A model generated the notes under the pieces. It was not told the origin of the DNA and did not search any database. It was given only the letters and a program-made list of their open reading frames with translations. Positions 24,812 to 34,192 of a DNA stretch of 40,833 bases are shown one piece after another. Position numbers and translations under genes: made by a program. Every line of letters begins with the position of its first letter. Positions within the stretch are counted from its first letter, which is position 1. The DNA lies in IMG/VR virus record IMGVR_UViG_3300007609_001205, positions 1 through 40,833 of that record; one strand, 5' to 3'. The stretch is from a virus.

Positions 24812-25759
24812 ATGGGAATTATTAAACACATAGGAAATTTCATAGTTGAAAGAAATGGTGATTTCGAAGGCGGTGACCACATTCATTCATTTATAGGAAT
24901 GAGTGACGATGAACTTGATAACATAACAATAGATGTGTTTGAACTTATCAAGGAAAAGGTTCTACAAGTAGCATATGGTTATGCAAATTCATTAATAATA
25001 ACAGGTCAATCGGGAGTTGGAAAGACACATGATGTAACAACTACACTAGAAGGTGCAAACTTACGAGAAGGAATTGATTATATATTCAACTCAGGTAACA
25101 TATCAGAAGCCAATCTTTTTGAGGAATTGTTTATGAACCACGACAAATTGATAATATTCGATGATTGTGATTCTGTTTTCAAAGATGTAAATACATTAAA
25201 ATCTGCACTTGATTCAAAACCCAAAAGAACCGTAACAAGAAAATTGAAAAGCCACTTCGATGTTGCAGGGATGACCATGAATGATATAATTGCAAATTTC
25301 AAAGGGGATAAATCAATGGCAGACAATAAACAACTGTTTTTTCCTAAGAATAAAGGGAAACTCCCAAAACAATTTACATTCACAGGAAGAGTAATATTCA
25401 TATCCAACCTTAAACAACACGAAATAGACCCTGCATTGGTAACAAGGGCAACTGCAAGTATTGATGTTGATCTAACACATGAAGAGGTATTGGAAAGGCT
25501 TAAAGGCATACTCACAAGTATGAAGCCTGATATCCCAGATGAAATGAAAGAAGAAGTTCTTAATTTAGTGGATTACCTGACCATGAACTTTGAAACAAGA
25601 CACCCACTTAGTATCAGAACAGTTGCAAATGCAATGGACACTCGTGTAAGTAATGATAAGAGGTATAAAACCATCAACGGTAAGAAATATCCATTGTGGG
25701 CTATTATGATAAAAGAAGATCTAGTTGGTAAGAAAGCCAAAAAAAGACCAACGGAATGA
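24812..25759 (+). CDS. AAA+ type P-loop ATPase
   Basis: 315 residues. Walker A GQSGVGKTH lies at about residues 67-75, Walker B LIIFDDCD at about 113-120, and a sensor-1-like FISNL at about 194-198. A later VTRATASIDVDLTHEEVL segment, with Arg in the arginine-finger region, and a helical lid domain follow. This is an AAA+ fold with no extra enzymatic domain. In large phages such ATPases often act as loaders, chaperones or replication accessories, but the exact role cannot be set. Its stop overlaps the next gene's start by 4 nt (ATGA). Confidence 0.85.
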   Translation: MGIIKHIGNFIVERNGDFEGGDHIHSFIGMSDDELDNITIDVFELIKEKVLQVAYGYANSLIITGQSGVGKTHDVTTTLEGANLREGIDYIFNSGNISEANLFEELFMNHDKLIIFDDCDSVFKDVNTLKSALDSKPKRTVTRKLKSHFDVAGMTMNDIIANFKGDKSMADNKQLFFPKNKGKLPKQFTFTGRVIFISNLKQHEIDPALVTRATASIDVDLTHEEVLERLKGILTSMKPDIPDEMKEEVLNLVDYLTMNFETRHPLSIRTVANAMDTRVSNDKRYKTINGKKYPLWAIMIKEDLVGKKAKKRPTE

Positions 25760-26349
25760 AAAAATTAAAACATTTCATAGAATTCATAAAGGAATCCAAT
25801 GACGAATGGGTAGAAAGAACTGTACCAATACCAGTAAAGGATTTTTTCAGCAAATGGTTCAGTGATAAGAAGAAAATTGACGAAGATGATAATTACATCA
25901 CTTATGTTTACCACAACAAAGAATATGATGATAAAGAAGGAGAATATTGGTGGGAGAAAAAGAAAATAATAAAATTAGACAAAAGTAGAGATGATGTAAC
26001 ACACTATTATGAATATGATGAAATAAACAGACCTCTATATAAAGTGAGAGAAGAAGGTATGACCAGAGAACAAGAACTGATGATACGTTGTTGGTGTGGT
26101 ACTGAAAAGAATCCAAAACCGAATGGGAAATACATTGGATTTGAAAAAGGATTGGCAATGTATAAAAGTTTCCTATCGGATAGGATAAATGGTAAATTAT
26201 ATCACGTTTTACCGGATGGGGATATATTAGAAATGTTGGATGATGAAAAATTAGAGGATGAAGATTACGTAAATGATAAAATAGATTTTCTCCTTGATAC
26301 AAGAAATGAAGATAAAATACACATCATACAAAGACAATTAGGAAACTGA
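25756..26349 (+). CDS. Unknown protein with strong capsid-targeting-like leader
   Basis: 197 residues. MKKLKHFIEFIKESNDEW is one of the clearest copies of the shared leader, with I-K-E at residues 11-13 followed by Ser. The body is charged and aromatic (YHNKEYDDKEGEYWWEKKK), with no recognised domain. It is translationally coupled to the AAA+ ATPase upstream (ATGA overlap). The end converges on, and overlaps by 12 nt, the gene at 26338. If the leader works as proposed, the pair mixes a cytoplasmic ATPase with a packaged protein. Confidence 0.72.
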   Translation: MKKLKHFIEFIKESNDEWVERTVPIPVKDFFSKWFSDKKKIDEDDNYITYVYHNKEYDDKEGEYWWEKKKIIKLDKSRDDVTHYYEYDEINRPLYKVREEGMTREQELMIRCWCGTEKNPKPNGKYIGFEKGLAMYKSFLSDRINGKLYHVLPDGDILEMLDDEKLEDEDYVNDKIDFLLDTRNEDKIHIIQRQLGN

Positions 26350-26907
26350 TGCCAACTTCTCTTCAAGTCTGGCTTTACGAGCCTTTGCTTCATCTACCTT
26401 GAACTTTGGTGCATTTTCAACGAAACCCTTATTGTTCAATTGTTTATTCACCTTTTCAAGACTACTTTTCAGTTTATCAACATCCACAACTATCTCACTA
26501 ACATCATCGACTTTTCTAAATTGTGGTTTCTGTCCCTCAATGTCAAATAAAATGCCTTTATCAGACGACTTCCCAAGTTTCACAAAAACAGTCTCATGTG
26601 ATGCCAGTTGAACCATCTTCCATTCTTTTAAAAATTCAGTTAGATCATTTTTTATATTACTCTCACCAGACATGATATCTCTCAGTTCAAATACTTCGGG
26701 TATAAAGTTCTTCCATTTATCAAATAAGCCAGTGTTTTGAAAGACACTGAACCAAGAACCAGAAGAAATAACTTGTGATATATCACCAATATCCATTCTG
26801 ATATCAGTCACAACCACACCATTCACTTCTATACTTTCAGAATCTATACGGGATTTTATATCATTTACCTTCAATCCCCATTCTTTCAATATTGTCTGTA
26901 GTTTCAT
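26338..26907 (-). CDS. S4-like RNA-binding N-terminal domain protein
   Basis: 189 residues from the ATG at 26907. The frame is open to 26949, but that start lies deeper inside the peptidase gene. The first 35 residues (MKLQTILKEWGLKVNDIKSR, then SIEVNGVVVTD) match the S4-type RNA-binding alpha-L pattern, with a helix pair and the VNG turn. The rest is unassigned, ending in a basic helix (DEAKARKARLEEKL). It overlaps the peptidase gene by 47 nt, so translation is probably coupled. S4 proteins bind structured RNA; the target is unknown. Confidence 0.6.
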   Translation of the reverse strand: MKLQTILKEWGLKVNDIKSRIDSESIEVNGVVVTDIRMDIGDISQVISSGSWFSVFQNTGLFDKWKNFIPEVFELRDIMSGESNIKNDLTEFLKEWKMVQLASHETVFVKLGKSSDKGILFDIEGQKPQFRKVDDVSEIVVDVDKLKSSLEKVNKQLNNKGFVENAPKFKVDEAKARKARLEEKLASVS

Positions 26908-28051
26908 TTTGTGTAAGTTTACGAGACAAAGGTAATGATTCCCAATCAATATTCACACATACATCTGATAATTTTTTCAAATATGTCATATCTAAACATT
27001 CATCAGGGGTGTGTTCGTTCATATAACCAACCGATATATTTGTACATTCGGGTATAACACCCATAAAAGATGCAGAATCACTACTCACACCTGTTGGGTC
27101 TTTCTTCATATCTAATCCATTTGAGTTCATTTGAGAACATAACTCATCAGAAAATTCATCAGAACAACACACTACATCCTTTTGTTTAGTTATAATGGAG
27201 TGGTTACCCTTTCTATCAAAGGCCACACACCGTTCAACACCATGTAGATGTGTCTGTGTATCAAATGAATCAGAAACTGCCTTAGAACCAATGCAACCAG
27301 CCTCCTCGCCAATGAAAAAGTAATATATCCCCGGAACTTCGTTGTACATCATATAAACCATTAGTGCAACGCCTGCTTTATCATCTGCACCAAGTATAGT
27401 TTCACCATCAGTCATTATCAATTCAGAGTCACCTTCCGACTTTGAAAATAAATTTATTTCGGTTTGGTCATCACTACGAGTATCCAGATGTGACACAAAC
27501 ATTGTTTTGGAATTCCCAATTACTTTATAATAGTTCCCAAATTCATCCACTTCAACATCAGGCAACATTTGTGCAACCTGCTCCTCATATCCGTGTGGGT
27601 ATGTCTTCTGAACCATAGCCAAAAAAGTGTATCTTATATCAGATGGGTCATAACCACTATCAGTGAACTCAATACGTTGTGTCCCCACATTGCCCTCATT
27701 AACCTTCAAATCCACGTGTATATCATATGAATTTTGCTCATCCCCAACAAATTTAACTTTGGAATGAACAACATTAACAGGCAATTCTTCTTTATATAAT
27801 TTAATTAACTCCCAAGCCACTTTTTTAAGAGTTTCTTTCGTAGGTAGTTTTTCACGAATACGAATAAGTGCAACATGTTGCCTCTTATCAACTAATTTAA
27901 CAACAACATCATCGTCATCACCCTTTACTCGAATAAGATAGTTACTTGAATCTACATCATTGCCCACAAATACTTTGAAACCATCAACCTCAATATCCTT
28001 GATATCAAAGGATGAACTCTTAGATTCATTGAATGTCATTATGTATCTCAT
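26861..28051 (-). CDS. M20-type metallopeptidase with capsid-targeting-like leader
   Basis: 396 residues. The leader MRYIMTFNESKSSS (F-N-E at 7-9) is followed by an N-terminal region of about 140 residues with no known domain. The catalytic core then begins: FVSHLDTRSDD gives the His and Asp of the H-x-D metal site, LGADDKAGVA gives the bridging Asp, FIGEEAGCIGS gives the catalytic Glu pair, and VAFDRKG and NEHTPDEC give the last Asp and His. All expected metal ligands of the M20/peptidase T family are present, so it should be active as an aminopeptidase-like enzyme. A peptidase carrying this leader may be packaged in the head. It lies 17 nt after the homing endonuclease gene. Confidence 0.85.
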   Translation of the reverse strand: MRYIMTFNESKSSSFDIKDIEVDGFKVFVGNDVDSSNYLIRVKGDDDDVVVKLVDKRQHVALIRIREKLPTKETLKKVAWELIKLYKEELPVNVVHSKVKFVGDEQNSYDIHVDLKVNEGNVGTQRIEFTDSGYDPSDIRYTFLAMVQKTYPHGYEEQVAQMLPDVEVDEFGNYYKVIGNSKTMFVSHLDTRSDDQTEINLFSKSEGDSELIMTDGETILGADDKAGVALMVYMMYNEVPGIYYFFIGEEAGCIGSKAVSDSFDTQTHLHGVERCVAFDRKGNHSIITKQKDVVCCSDEFSDELCSQMNSNGLDMKKDPTGVSSDSASFMGVIPECTNISVGYMNEHTPDECLDMTYLKKLSDVCVNIDWESLPLSRKLTQNETTDNIERMGIEGK

Positions 28052-28068
28052 AGAGTATATATTCCATA

Positions 28069-29976
28069 TTAAATATGATTACGCCTCCAAACATACTTAT
28101 CTTGACCACAACCATAAACACGATGATACCCACGATCACACATTATCTCAACCTCTGTTTTAAGTGGGTCAAATCCATCTTTTATCAATTTACTTTTATT
28201 ATAATTGAACCTATGTTTACGAATACCATCAACAACCCACCAATAATTCGGTGATGTTCTGTATAACATTTCAAATCCCATTTTTTCATAAACCTTACCA
28301 GAAAACATTGATATATCAGCAAATGTGGATATCTCATCAACATCATTATTATCTATGTAATATTTAAATAATTTTGAAGCAGACCCATGTACTGTAGTGT
28401 TTAATTTATTACAAAATCTAACTAATTCATTTCCTTTCTTTGGAGAATGGAATAACATACAAGATACCAATTCACCATTATAAAAAAGACCAACAGCATC
28501 TCTATACGTTGTCTTGCCCTGTATATGATTCATATCTAAAAATTCATTAACCAACTTCTTATCATTTATCACTCTTATATCACACTTCCTACCGGGTATT
28601 TTATACTTGGTCAATCCTAAAAAATTCCTAATTATAGATTCAACAATATCTCGTTTATACAACCAATCATCTTCCCATATGTGTAGTAAATTAATACCTT
28701 GTTCATTACACAAATCAGTCTTTTCCAAATGATAATTAGAATGTTTATATAAGTCTGAGTGCCAATATAAACCATTATACTCAATTGCTATATTTTTCGA
28801 AGGTATATAAATATCCAATTCAAAGGGTGGTATTATTGATTTACTGTTTGGTATATACTCAACTCCAATACTATCCAACCATTCCATTATATTTTTCTCT
28901 TGACCCGACCCACTATTCAATGGGTTACATATTGAACATGGTTCAATGTTTACTGACAATCTTCTCTGTAATGTTGTTGGGTGTATCGAAAATGTATGTC
29001 CACATGAATCATTCTTCAAATCAACAAACCCCTTAATGTCTGAGGCGGATATGAATTCAAATCCCATATCATCATAGAATTTAATTCGTTTCATTAGCCT
29101 TTTTTCAACAAATTCATCACTATTTATGAGATTTTTATATTCTTCTGTTTGAGTATAATGAGTAGCACCATATTTATCATTCATTATACCATCTATGGAA
29201 TTTCTGAATTCATAAGATTGAAAATACCAATCAGTTCCATACTTTGACTTATTCGTATTTTTTACCTTATCAACATATATTGGGGACTGTGAATAATGAT
29301 CAACACCATACTTTGAATTATTGGTGGCAATTGCCTTGGCTTTATATTCATCTGTTCGTGTGAACCAATCAACTCCATATTTTTCTCTGTTTGTTCTAAT
29401 AGTCTTATCAATATATTCCAGACTTTGTACATAATGACCAACACCATATTTATACATCATAGTATCTTTAGAAGTTTTTTTAAACTCCTCTGTTTTGAAA
29501 TAATGATCAACACCATATCTCTTCAAACACGTATCTCGATACTTTTTTTTAACTTCCTCATTCTGGAAAGATGATGTTGTACCATATCTTTCTAAGTTCG
29601 TTGAAGCCTGTTTTTTTTTAACCGATAACAATTTAGCAACATTATCAACACCATACTTAGACAATGTTGTTTTTTTTCTTCTTACCTTAGTTTCCTTACT
29701 ATTTTGTGCACACTTAGCAGAACAATTCTTTTTATACCCATTTAACCAATTACGATTGAATGTGGTATCATTTCCACACACACATTTATAATATTTTGGG
29801 TAATCATTAACCCAATGCCATATCATTTGCTTGAAAGGTAAATCAAGAATTGAACAGAAATTTTCAATTTCTATTAATACCTCATTATAATTTTTTTCAA
29901 AATAACTTCTACGCATTCTGCTAGAACTACCATCCAATATATCGTTTATAACATTTAATCTCTTTTTAATAACCAT
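28069..29976 (-). CDS. Large homing endonuclease-like protein
   Basis: 635 residues. The N-terminal region has a Cys cluster (CVCGND, then CSAKCAQ), a likely zinc finger. Residues about 107-290 hold eight repeats of about 23 residues built on [KR]-Y-G-[VT]-x-x-[YF] (for example KYGVDHYSQSP), the DUF7487-type DNA-recognition repeat of phage mobile endonucleases. A second Cys pair (CSIC) precedes a Vsr/PD-(D/E)XK-like nuclease core, FELDIYIPSKNIAIEYNGLY, followed by WHS and LLHIWEDDW. A C-terminal GNAT-like region follows. It sits just downstream of the major capsid gene and its terminator, the sort of conserved site such free-standing endonucleases invade. Confidence 0.85.
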   Translation of the reverse strand: MVIKKRLNVINDILDGSSSRMRRSYFEKNYNEVLIEIENFCSILDLPFKQMIWHWVNDYPKYYKCVCGNDTTFNRNWLNGYKKNCSAKCAQNSKETKVRRKKTTLSKYGVDNVAKLLSVKKKQASTNLERYGTTSSFQNEEVKKKYRDTCLKRYGVDHYFKTEEFKKTSKDTMMYKYGVGHYVQSLEYIDKTIRTNREKYGVDWFTRTDEYKAKAIATNNSKYGVDHYSQSPIYVDKVKNTNKSKYGTDWYFQSYEFRNSIDGIMNDKYGATHYTQTEEYKNLINSDEFVEKRLMKRIKFYDDMGFEFISASDIKGFVDLKNDSCGHTFSIHPTTLQRRLSVNIEPCSICNPLNSGSGQEKNIMEWLDSIGVEYIPNSKSIIPPFELDIYIPSKNIAIEYNGLYWHSDLYKHSNYHLEKTDLCNEQGINLLHIWEDDWLYKRDIVESIIRNFLGLTKYKIPGRKCDIRVINDKKLVNEFLDMNHIQGKTTYRDAVGLFYNGELVSCMLFHSPKKGNELVRFCNKLNTTVHGSASKLFKYYIDNNDVDEISTFADISMFSGKVYEKMGFEMLYRTSPNYWWVVDGIRKHRFNYNKSKLIKDGFDPLKTEVEIMCDRGYHRVYGCGQDKYVWRRNHI

Positions 29977-30044
29977 ATCTATATGTATTCAAGAACCTTT
30001 CGCCCCTCGTATATTATGATATATATTTAGAATGAAAAGTTTAT

Positions 30045-30079
30045 TAAAAAAAAAGAGGGTTCCGAAGAACCCTCTTTTT
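30045..30079 (-). terminator. Strong terminator after the major capsid gene
   Basis: A stem of at least 8 bp (GAGGGTTC/GAACCCTC), extended by A-T pairs, with a CGAA/TTCG tetraloop at 30063-30066 and a long T-run on the minus strand, lies 24 nt after the capsid stop codon. This is the clearest intrinsic terminator in the window. Confidence 0.92.
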
Positions 30080-30102
30080 AGAGAAATTATTATAACTAAT
30101 GC

Positions 30103-31824
30103 TTAGTTTAATAACTGTGCATCATCCTTCACACGGATTGTCATGTACTGCTTCTCTGGGAAGAAACCAACGTCAGCAATCGCGTATCTTGATCTAAGTA
30201 GCATTCTTGGTGCGAATGTTGCCTCAGAAATAACAGAGATTGACTGTGCCATCAAATATGGTACGAAGATCAATCCTGGCTGATCTGGGTTATTCTTTCT
30301 ACCAAGTACGATTCGGTTATCGTTGTACTTCATGTATGGATCAACATATACCTGAATATCAGCTACTTGTCCAATTGGGTACAACTGACCCTGACCGTTC
30401 AACTTAGATTTAACTGGATTAACAGTGTATCCAACTACATCCATAAGAGCAGCAGCAAGACCCCCGTTAGTTACAGCGAACTGTGCTGGTCCAACACGAC
30501 CCTCAGTTGCGATGTAGTTAGAAGCATGCATCATCCTAGTGATGAGTTTTCTTTGAACTGCGTGAGTGGTTTCACCACCTGGTCCAGTTGTAGCTGTAAC
30601 ATATGCAGTATCAAGGTCGAAAATTGTATGACCTGTAATAGTTGCTGTTGCGGCTGCTGGAGCAGTTCCACGGTTAGCATCTCCAAGTTCGAAGATTCTT
30701 GAAATAATCTGCTTAGAGATTACCTGAGAAAGTTCATTAACAAGGATTGACTCCATTTTCTGAACGATATCCATACCTGTGTTAGCTTTGATATCCTCGA
30801 TTTCAGTTCTTCTAAGTGCAGAAGATACTTCAATAGTACCAACAGCAACAGATTTAGACGAAATCTTCGGTCCAATAACACCTGCATATCTTGAATCATC
30901 TTGATCACGATCCATTGGGTAATCACCAGAACTTGTATTAGAGTTCCAATTTGCAGAGAACCCTGGAAGCTGATCTTCAAGAGCAGATACCAAATCAACT
31001 GATACAGAAGAGAAGGTAACTCCTGAGAATGTACCTGCTGCCAATTGAGCGTTCATATTTGAAGCATTATCAAATGTATTTTTATCCGCATCCCACTGAT
31101 ATGGGTAAGCACCACTACCTGCACTATTAGGAGCAGTTGTAGAGTTAAACTGACGGAATGCTCTAAAAATAGGAAGACCATCTACACGAGAGAATCCTAA
31201 GAATTCCAACCAACCTGCTTTAGTAGCCGTAGGACCAGCAGTACCGATAGTATCGCTCAAGAAATCCAAGAACAATTGACCATCTTCCAATCCACCTTGT
31301 GTTTCTCTAAGACCCTCACTAGTTATATTGTGAGAAAGAGTTGCAGTAAGTGCAGTAAGTGCAGTAGCATCAGTTGAACTCAACTTGAATACTTGCGGTC
31401 TTGAATCACCACCAACATCTCTAAGATCATCATATTGGAAATCAATATAAAGAAGATCGATTTTTGGACCCGGAGTAGGTTTTACAGCAACAAGGTCAAG
31501 ACCAATTGTCTGGGCTGCGATTTTCATAGCTACTGGAAGTAGGTTCTGACCAAGATCACCTGATCCGATGTTACCTGAAACAGCACCTTGTGATCCAAAT
31601 CCTGAACCACCACCAAGGAGACCTGGTAGAGTACCTGGTTGTGCAGATTGAACACCGCCCATACCGGCAGTTGTAGCATTAACGTAAGCATTTTCATTGA
31701 TTGAATGGAATTCAGCATATTCTGACAACCAATCAAGTCTTTCTTCGTTAGTTACACCCATGTTTTCCAATACTGGACCCCATTTCTTAATAGCTTTTTG
31801 TTTGTCTATTCTAATGTGTGACAT
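30103..31824 (-). CDS. 23: Major capsid protein, T4 gp23-like
   Basis: 573 residues. T4-type features are IDLLYIDFQYDD near residue 125, LSQVISKQIISRIFELG, the helix RKLITRMMHASNYIATEGR, and the C-terminal block VYVDPYMKYNDNRIVLGRK with IFVPYLMAQS and MLLRSRYAIADVGFFPEKQY. These match gp23. The N-terminal propeptide carries I-N-E at residues 42-44 just before NAYVNATTAG, the right place and pattern for removal by the prohead protease encoded next door. The codon use looks more GC-rich and regular than in its neighbours, as expected for the most abundant protein. It is followed by a strong terminator. Confidence 0.95.
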   Translation of the reverse strand: MSHIRIDKQKAIKKWGPVLENMGVTNEERLDWLSEYAEFHSINENAYVNATTAGMGGVQSAQPGTLPGLLGGGSGFGSQGAVSGNIGSGDLGQNLLPVAMKIAAQTIGLDLVAVKPTPGPKIDLLYIDFQYDDLRDVGGDSRPQVFKLSSTDATALTALTATLSHNITSEGLRETQGGLEDGQLFLDFLSDTIGTAGPTATKAGWLEFLGFSRVDGLPIFRAFRQFNSTTAPNSAGSGAYPYQWDADKNTFDNASNMNAQLAAGTFSGVTFSSVSVDLVSALEDQLPGFSANWNSNTSSGDYPMDRDQDDSRYAGVIGPKISSKSVAVGTIEVSSALRRTEIEDIKANTGMDIVQKMESILVNELSQVISKQIISRIFELGDANRGTAPAAATATITGHTIFDLDTAYVTATTGPGGETTHAVQRKLITRMMHASNYIATEGRVGPAQFAVTNGGLAAALMDVVGYTVNPVKSKLNGQGQLYPIGQVADIQVYVDPYMKYNDNRIVLGRKNNPDQPGLIFVPYLMAQSISVISEATFAPRMLLRSRYAIADVGFFPEKQYMTIRVKDDAQLLN

Positions 31825-31864
31825 AATTTTTTTAATTTAGTTTTTTATCTATTTTACCCACAGA

Positions 31865-34069
31865 TTAAAGGTTTTTGAATCTTTCCATAATAGAATTCAT
31901 TTCACTCTCTGGCAGTTTATCCTCTTGGATAAGTGCTTCGTGAGAAACTAATTTCTTAGTTACAGTCTCATTCGTTTTGAGATTTCTAGTGTTCCAGAAG
32001 TGTTCCAACTGAGCTTCAGTTTGGAGTACTTCATCTGGATAAAGTCTTGCCTGTGAAAGAACAGACTTTCTAGTGCTCTCGTTTAATTGGTTCCAGATCG
32101 GCTTCATGTTTTCCGGCATCAATCTGAGGACTCTTTCTTCAAGAGTCTCGTTTTTAGTACTCAACGCTTCTGTGATCAACTTCAATACATCTTGTGTAGT
32201 GAAGAAACTTTTTTCGTTTATGTAAAGTTTAACAGTTTCTTGTTCCTCATTAGTGAGGCTGTAGAAACTATCGACCTGAGATTTGTTCAAGAATTTCAAG
32301 AAATGTACATCGGCAGTTTCAGAAGCCTTACGCTTCTTAGCTTCACCGATCAATTTATCAATAGATTTAGATAGTTCAGAATCTGAATCACCCGTAAATG
32401 CGGGTGCTTCTTCTTCACTAGTTTCTTCATCAGAAGATTCCTCATCAGCTTCATCAGAAGATTCTTCCTCTTCGGAAGTCACAACTTCATCAGAAGATTC
32501 TTCTTCTGCACTTACTTCTTCATCAGAAGATTCTTCATCACTTTCGGATTCTTCACCTTCTTTTGGAGTTTCATCTTGTGATGGAGACTGTGCCTCATCA
32601 CCAAGAGTTTCTTCTTCTTCTTCGATTGCTGTGAATCCAACTTCTTCCGGTGTTGGGAACATATTAGCAGATGCTTCACCATCTTCACCTTCTACGCTCT
32701 CGTTTATAGCACCTTCATTAAGCTTCTCAACGATTGTTCTTTGATAATCAATAGATTTATCAAGAGATTCAGCTACATACTCAGAGTACGCAATGTTATC
32801 ATCAAGATTTTCAGCAATGTATTCAGAGTATGCAATGTTACCCTGTACATGCTCTGATAAATATTCAGAGTATGCAATTGAATTGTCAAGATTTTCAGCA
32901 AGATATTCTCCGTAAGAGATTGACTTGTCAAGGTTCTCAGCAATGTATTCAGAGTATGCAATGTTCTTATCAAGATTTTCAGCAATGTATTCAGAGTATG
33001 CAATGTTCTTGTCAAGGTTCTCAGCAAGATATTCTCCGTAAGAGATTGACTTATCAAGGTTCTCAGCAAGATATTCTCCGTAAGAGATTGACTTGTCAAG
33101 ATTTTCAGCGATATACTCAGAGTAATCGATATTCTTGTCAAGATTTTCAGCAAGGTATTCTGAATAGTTTATAGACTTTTCAAGATTTTCCGCTAAATAA
33201 TCATTATGTTCAATGATTTTTTCTGTTTTTTCTTGAAGAGATTTGTTTTCATTAACAACTACTTGTACTTTTTCAGCCAAGTAATCAAGATACTTCTCCA
33301 TTTTCTTATCAGTATCAATAAGTTCATCGTAGTACTCAAGGAGTTGTTCCAATTTCTTTGGATCCAAATTCCCCTTTGTAATAGCCTTCTTAACTTCCTT
33401 CTTAGTAGAAGCCAATTCATTAACAAGATACTTCGAGTAATCTGTTAATTGTTGTTTAGTTACATAATCATTTTGGTTCATGTTGAATAGTTCATTTATT
33501 TTTGATTCATCTTTCATTTCGTAGATTCTGAAGTTAGAATCCGCTTTATATCCAAGCGACTCATTAAGAGGCTGAACATGCATTTTGGCTGACCCAAAAC
33601 CAGGGTCGGCTACGATATCATATGTGAATAATTTTTTCAGTGCAACAGAGCCATCGGCTTCAGTTATACCTGCTGCGCGAGATGAAACAAAAATTGGGCA
33701 ACCATCACTAACAAGTGATTTTGCCTCTTTACCCCAATAAGTTGAAAGTAACCTTATTTCACCCTCTATACGATTTTGCTCAGATACATATTTTGTTCTT
33801 TGGATAGTGTGGGATGATCTTGACAACGATGTATCAAAAACATCCGGGTGGTCAAATTCACCATATACTGCACCAAGTGTCTGAATTCTTTCATTCAACT
33901 CATCCAAGGCAGGTAAGAACTTATCTGCCGTATAAACACGGTCATTCCTGTTCTTAACACCAAACTCAGTGAAAATACCACTCAATAGATACTTATCATC
34001 TGCGCTACGTGCCGCTTCGTTCATTTTCAACGAATTTGTTGAGTTTTCTACGACTAATACTGGTTTCAT
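31865..34069 (-). CDS. 21: Fused prohead protease and scaffold (gp21/gp22-like)
   Basis: 734 residues. Residues 1-170 are a gp21-type serine protease: YGEFDHPD gives His74, CPIFVSSRAAG gives the Ser at 129 or 130, and YDIVADPGF gives a candidate Asp. QPLNE at 166-170 fits the self-cleavage pattern L-x-E at the domain border. Residues about 285-445 contain about eleven 14-residue repeats of the type Y-S-E-Y-[LI]-A-E-N-L-D-K-S-I. Residues about 476-560 are extremely acidic and Ser-rich. A helical C-terminal domain follows. T4 encodes protease and scaffold separately, so this is a fusion. It lies directly upstream of the major capsid gene, as in T4. Confidence 0.9.
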   Translation of the reverse strand: MKPVLVVENSTNSLKMNEAARSADDKYLLSGIFTEFGVKNRNDRVYTADKFLPALDELNERIQTLGAVYGEFDHPDVFDTSLSRSSHTIQRTKYVSEQNRIEGEIRLLSTYWGKEAKSLVSDGCPIFVSSRAAGITEADGSVALKKLFTYDIVADPGFGSAKMHVQPLNESLGYKADSNFRIYEMKDESKINELFNMNQNDYVTKQQLTDYSKYLVNELASTKKEVKKAITKGNLDPKKLEQLLEYYDELIDTDKKMEKYLDYLAEKVQVVVNENKSLQEKTEKIIEHNDYLAENLEKSINYSEYLAENLDKNIDYSEYIAENLDKSISYGEYLAENLDKSISYGEYLAENLDKNIAYSEYIAENLDKNIAYSEYIAENLDKSISYGEYLAENLDNSIAYSEYLSEHVQGNIAYSEYIAENLDDNIAYSEYVAESLDKSIDYQRTIVEKLNEGAINESVEGEDGEASANMFPTPEEVGFTAIEEEEETLGDEAQSPSQDETPKEGEESESDEESSDEEVSAEEESSDEVVTSEEEESSDEADEESSDEETSEEEAPAFTGDSDSELSKSIDKLIGEAKKRKASETADVHFLKFLNKSQVDSFYSLTNEEQETVKLYINEKSFFTTQDVLKLITEALSTKNETLEERVLRLMPENMKPIWNQLNESTRKSVLSQARLYPDEVLQTEAQLEHFWNTRNLKTNETVTKKLVSHEALIQEDKLPESEMNSIMERFKNL
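32750..33205 (-). repeat. 42-bp tandem coding repeats in the scaffold
   Basis: About eleven near-identical 42-bp units plus diverged ends encode the 14-residue coiled-coil repeats of the scaffold. Variation alternates between units (LAE/IAE, SYG/AYS), suggesting duplication of larger blocks. Repeats like this can expand or contract by slippage and could be mistaken for a CRISPR-like array, but they are in frame and translated. Confidence 0.9.
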
Positions 34070-34192
34070 GTATTTCAGTGATTTATTTTAATGTATATAT
34101 CGACTTAAAATACCGCAAAATTGAAAGGTGGATTTTTTATAGGCAGTTTCAACCTTCATTAAACTTTATACACCATATTGAATAGTAACAGT

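Noticed and set aside
30033-30108. A plus-strand ORF MKSLLKKKRVPKNPLF... across the capsid terminator
   Set aside because: It is produced by the terminator hairpin and its A/T runs, antisense to the capsid 3' end.
32750-33205. Regular 42-bp repeats that resemble a CRISPR array
   Set aside because: The units are contiguous with no spacers and are translated in frame as scaffold coiled-coil repeats.
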